DNA of 31,900 nucleotides. It comes from Welwitschia mirabilis (lineage: Eukaryota; Gnetophyta; Gnetopsida; Welwitschiales). Below are positions 29,446 through 31,900 of the stretch, piece by piece. Numbering within the stretch: position 1 is the first letter of the stretch; every line of letters begins with the position of its first letter. The translations under genes were made by a program, and so were the position numbers. The stretch covers positions 255,513,645-255,545,544 of the forward strand of contig JBOZIK010000001.1 in the NCBI GenBank assembly GCA_051453625.1, given 5' to 3'. The notes beneath the pieces were generated by a model. The model did not search any database. It was given only the letters and a program-made list of their open reading frames with translations, and was not told the origin of the DNA.

Positions 29446-30640
29446 AAATATACCTTGATAGAACTAAGGCACATGTCCTTAGATCCATGCTCTTATGCTC
29501 TAAATGTTCCTAATTCCTACACCCCATATAAATCACATATCTAAAATGGAAATAGAAAATAATTCCTATGAAGGAAATGAATCTTGATAAGCTAAGAAAC
29601 TGTAATTGCTATTGTAATGTACCAAAGACTTGCTATGCATTGACTTTTGTTATAATTTGTAGTCTTTAGAAGATGTACCTTAGCTATTAAGGTATAAGTA
29701 GAAGTTTAGTCAAAATAGTAAATTCTATTATAGTATAGTTAACCCTAATTGTAATGCTATCAGGGATTGAAAATGTAATTTAGAATTCATAAAGTTTATA
29801 AAAGGGATTTAGATAAGGATTTAAATAGAGTGGGTCTTGAAAAAGGATTTCAAATATCTTAGGACCAAAAGCTAAATAAATACTACCAAGGATTTCTAGT
29901 AAGAACAATTTATTAGATGAACAATGTAAATATACACCTAGGTATATATAATTGACTAGGATGATTGAAAGTTTTCTAACCTCTAGTTTTAAATTTTAGT
30001 AATTTTTATATAAGTCCACAAATAGATTTGTGAGATGCAAAATTTACCAATGATTACTTAGAATTTTATTCTTATGGGTTATTTTATAAACTTTTCCACT
30101 AAGTCTAGAGTATCCTCTATGTTTANNNNNNNNNNNNNNNNNNNNNNNNNNNNNNNNNNNNNNNNNNNNNNNNNNNNNNNNNNNNNNNNNNNNNNNNNNN
30201 NNNNNNNNNNNNNNNNNNNNNNNNNTATATAATTGACTAGGATGATTGAAAGTTTTCTAACCTCTAGTTTTAAATTTTAGTAATTTTTATACAAGTCCAC
30301 AAATAGATTTGTGAGATGCAAAATTTACCAATGATTACTTAGAATTTTATTCTCATGGGTTATTTTATAAAGTTTTCCACTAAGTCTAGAGTATCCTCTA
30401 TGTTTATATACATTTTGACTAAATTATAATTATTTAAACTAAACATTAAAATTCATGGGTATCATATAAATAACTAAAATCACAGAATATATACATAATG
30501 CTTAATGTATAATTTTTTAAGGTTAAATATTTATTTGGAGGTAAAAGTGTACCCTATAAAGTCGAATCCATAATCTCATACTTCTCATTTTCTTTAGGTA
30601 ATTACCTTAACAACCCTCTCCCCCAATTTTCTTTAGGTAA
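29446..30640. other. AT-rich spacer, no gene seen
   Basis: Single-copy-looking AT-rich DNA. Positions 30226-30406 repeat 29945-30125 (181 bp, about three differences) across a 100-N gap and are probably one locus. A short duplication, TTTTCTTTAGGTAA, occurs at about 30589 and 30628. Confidence 0.5.
30126..30225. other. N gap, 100 bp, with duplicated flanks
   Basis: Positions 29945-30125 recur at 30226-30406 (181 bp, about three differences). Confidence 0.95.
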
Positions 30641-31060
30641 CTAATAAGCCACTGCGCTTCACGTGAAGTTCAAAAGATACGCACAAGGACTGAATTGAAG
30701 GCCACCTATAGAAAGAAGACTAAGCATCGAGGAATGAAGCGTTGGTCTTGTAAATGTGAAGGAGAGAAATGAGTCTACACAAATTAGCAAGCGAGGAAAG
30801 GAACGACACGTGAGAGAGGAAATCCATGTGAATCTACAATGTCAGCAGCATTAGGAGGTGGACGAGAAGGGCATTTCATCTGGAAAACCCAAAACGCAAG
30901 ATCTGAGGAGAGGAGTACACAGGAAAAAGGATTTTAATGAGAGCCACGTGCAGCTGGAGGACGTTATGCGTAGGCAAAGGGAGATTCACGATGGTGAGAC
31001 AGCGTTGAGAGAGAGTTTATGGTAATTTTCTAATTAACATTCGTAATGAAGACATTTCAA
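30641..31060. promoter_or_regulatory. GC- and CpG-richer island with three CACGTG boxes
   Basis: Base composition changes sharply here. The preceding 30 kb is very AT-rich and almost free of CpG, while this 420-bp stretch is close to balanced and contains more than a dozen CpGs. CACGTG G-boxes, the core bound by plant bZIP and bHLH factors, lie at 30660-30665 (inside the 12-bp palindrome CTTCACGTGAAG), 30807-30812 and 30945-30950. I find no convincing ORF; the longest Met-led frames are about a dozen codons. It could be a promoter or 5' region of a gene outside the window, an unmethylated island, or a young repeat not yet decayed. Confidence 0.4.
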
Positions 31061-31070
31061 TGAATGGTTA

Positions 31071-31157
31071 GGGGTGGCTCAAGTTAAGTCAATGAACTAG
31101 GGTGCTCAAACCGTAGTCTATGAGTAACAGCCCTCTTACCAGCAGATGCTTAATACC
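31071..31157 (+). repeat. possible SINE head with A- and B-box-like motifs
   Basis: GGTGGCTCAAGTTAAG (from 31073) resembles a pol III A box of tRNA-derived SINEs. GTGCTCAAACC (31102-31112) resembles a B box, and the spacing of about 29 bp is in the usual range. The sequence is cut by a 10-N gap at 31158. No tail or target duplication can be shown. Confidence 0.3.
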
Positions 31158-31167
31158 NNNNNNNNNN
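31158..31167. other. N gap, 10 bp
   Basis: Short scaffold gap inside the possible SINE head. Confidence 0.95.
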
Positions 31168-31584
31168 AAAGAAGGAGAGGGTAGCTGAGCTGGAGTGTAT
31201 AGACACTGATTCAACACTTGGTCCACATCCACCTTAGCATCCCTCTTGCATGGTAGACATCATGGAGCCTTTTTTTGTAATGGCTAATGTTTCATGAGCA
31301 TTGATTTGGTGTTAATTATTAAGGGCGTGCATTATGAAAAGGTTCAGCCACTTCATGTGTACTGTTTTTAGCATGTCTTTCATAAATGCGCTTGAATGAT
31401 GTAATGACAAGGAGACGACAGTTCAAATCACCCTAGAGCACCAACCCATTAGATTTTATTTAATTTTCTCCTATTCTCCTAACTCCTTTTAAAATATAAT
31501 GTTTAAATAATTTTTAATGGACTATTGCAAGCCTAATTATGATGGATTTTAAATCTTTTTGGGAGGAGGAGAGGAACACATGCC
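31168..31584. other. non-coding DNA, partial dyad half-sites
   Basis: No gene is seen. AATGACA (31403-31409) and GACGACA (31414-31420) look like the right half of a dyad module and are followed directly by a B-box-like GTTCAAATC (31421-31429). Confidence 0.35.
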
Positions 31585-31900
31585 TTTTTTTTTGAAAATT
31601 TATTATTAATAAAAGAACATTAATGTTACATTCAAGGCATAGTATTCTTATAGTTACATATAACTAAAGTTTTCAAGAAAATTCCACAACTGAGGCATAG
31701 AAATAATATGCCACTTCACACTTTTTAAAAGAATGTTTTCAAGATATTGCGATCACAATTTTCCATTCAATGCCATATGTGGAAAAATACACAACTAAAG
31801 ATTCAAGATTTTCAACAAGATTCTTCAAGTAATGAATAAAGAATATGAATTAAAATCATCACATTTCATTGTAAGAAATTTTAAGGAAAATATTCATTAT
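31585..31900 (-). mobile_element. possible 3' end of a LINE or retrocopy, minus strand
   Basis: On the minus strand the sequence TTATTAATAATAAATTTTC runs directly into nine A's (31593-31585). It contains an AATAAA-type polyadenylation signal. This is how plant LINE 3' ends and processed retrocopies look. The 300 bp upstream on that strand show no coding frame that I recognise, so only an untranslated tail would be present. Confidence 0.3.

Overview
The window looks like an intergenic, repeat-dominated stretch of a large plant nuclear genome. The sequence is strongly AT-rich. It carries decayed Ty3/gypsy LTR retrotransposons of two plant lineages: Athila/Tat-like elements primed by tRNA-Asp, and a chromovirus-like pol. 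It also carries a tandem array with the classic plant initiator-tRNA-Met primer site TGGTATCAGAGC. No intact host gene, rRNA, tRNA or CRISPR array was found. A gymnosperm or another large-genome seed plant would fit, but nothing here fixes the species. Eleven N gaps interrupt the window, and five of them are flanked by near-identical 66-181 bp direct repeats that are probably unmerged contig ends.

Layout. 1-3190: 5' part of a minus-strand element (ORF-X pseudogene, leader, decayed tRNA-Asp primer site, LTR 'C'). 3542-4600: plus-strand chromovirus protease/RT fragment. 4610-6485: second, diverged minus-strand LTR ('D') of the C family. 6486-9410: non-coding, with two minisatellites and a long pyrimidine tract. 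9411-11279: second ORF-X pseudogene, minus strand. 11259-12093: plus-strand LTR 'A'. 12340-13620: minus-strand Athila-like gag pseudogene cut off by LTR A. 13621-15407: featureless AT-rich DNA with a tentative primer site. 15508-20667: plus-strand element 'B' of the same LTR family as A, with primer site, leader, gag, gag-pro linker, protease and an unknown C-terminal ORF, but no visible RT, RNase H or integrase. 20668-21292: leader-like DNA. 21393-29445: three tandem copies (the last partial) of a non-coding unit of about 3.5 kb. 29446-30640: AT-rich spacer. 30641-31060: a GC- and CpG-richer island with three CACGTG boxes. 31061-31900: possible SINE-like head and a minus-strand A-tail.

The most unusual pattern is a recurring dyad module of about 40 bp. 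It has four 7-bp half-sites in the fixed layout TGTCRTC, N5, TGTCRTC, N2, GAYGACA, N5, GAYGACA. It occurs in LTRs A-D and in both element leaders, with a 37-bp variant, and neighbouring copies commonly sit 105-114 bp apart. Individual copies are badly decayed at CpG positions, yet the spacing is retained. The second unusual item is ORF-X, a large protein-like reading region present in two diverged copies in the C/D family, which I cannot match to gag, pol or any domain I know.

Functionally nothing here looks expressible: every retroelement reading frame has stops or frameshifts, or has lost key residues. The window is best read as layered, methylation-decayed retrotransposon remnants, with the CpG-rich island at 30.6-31.1 kb the only place resembling undegraded regulatory DNA.
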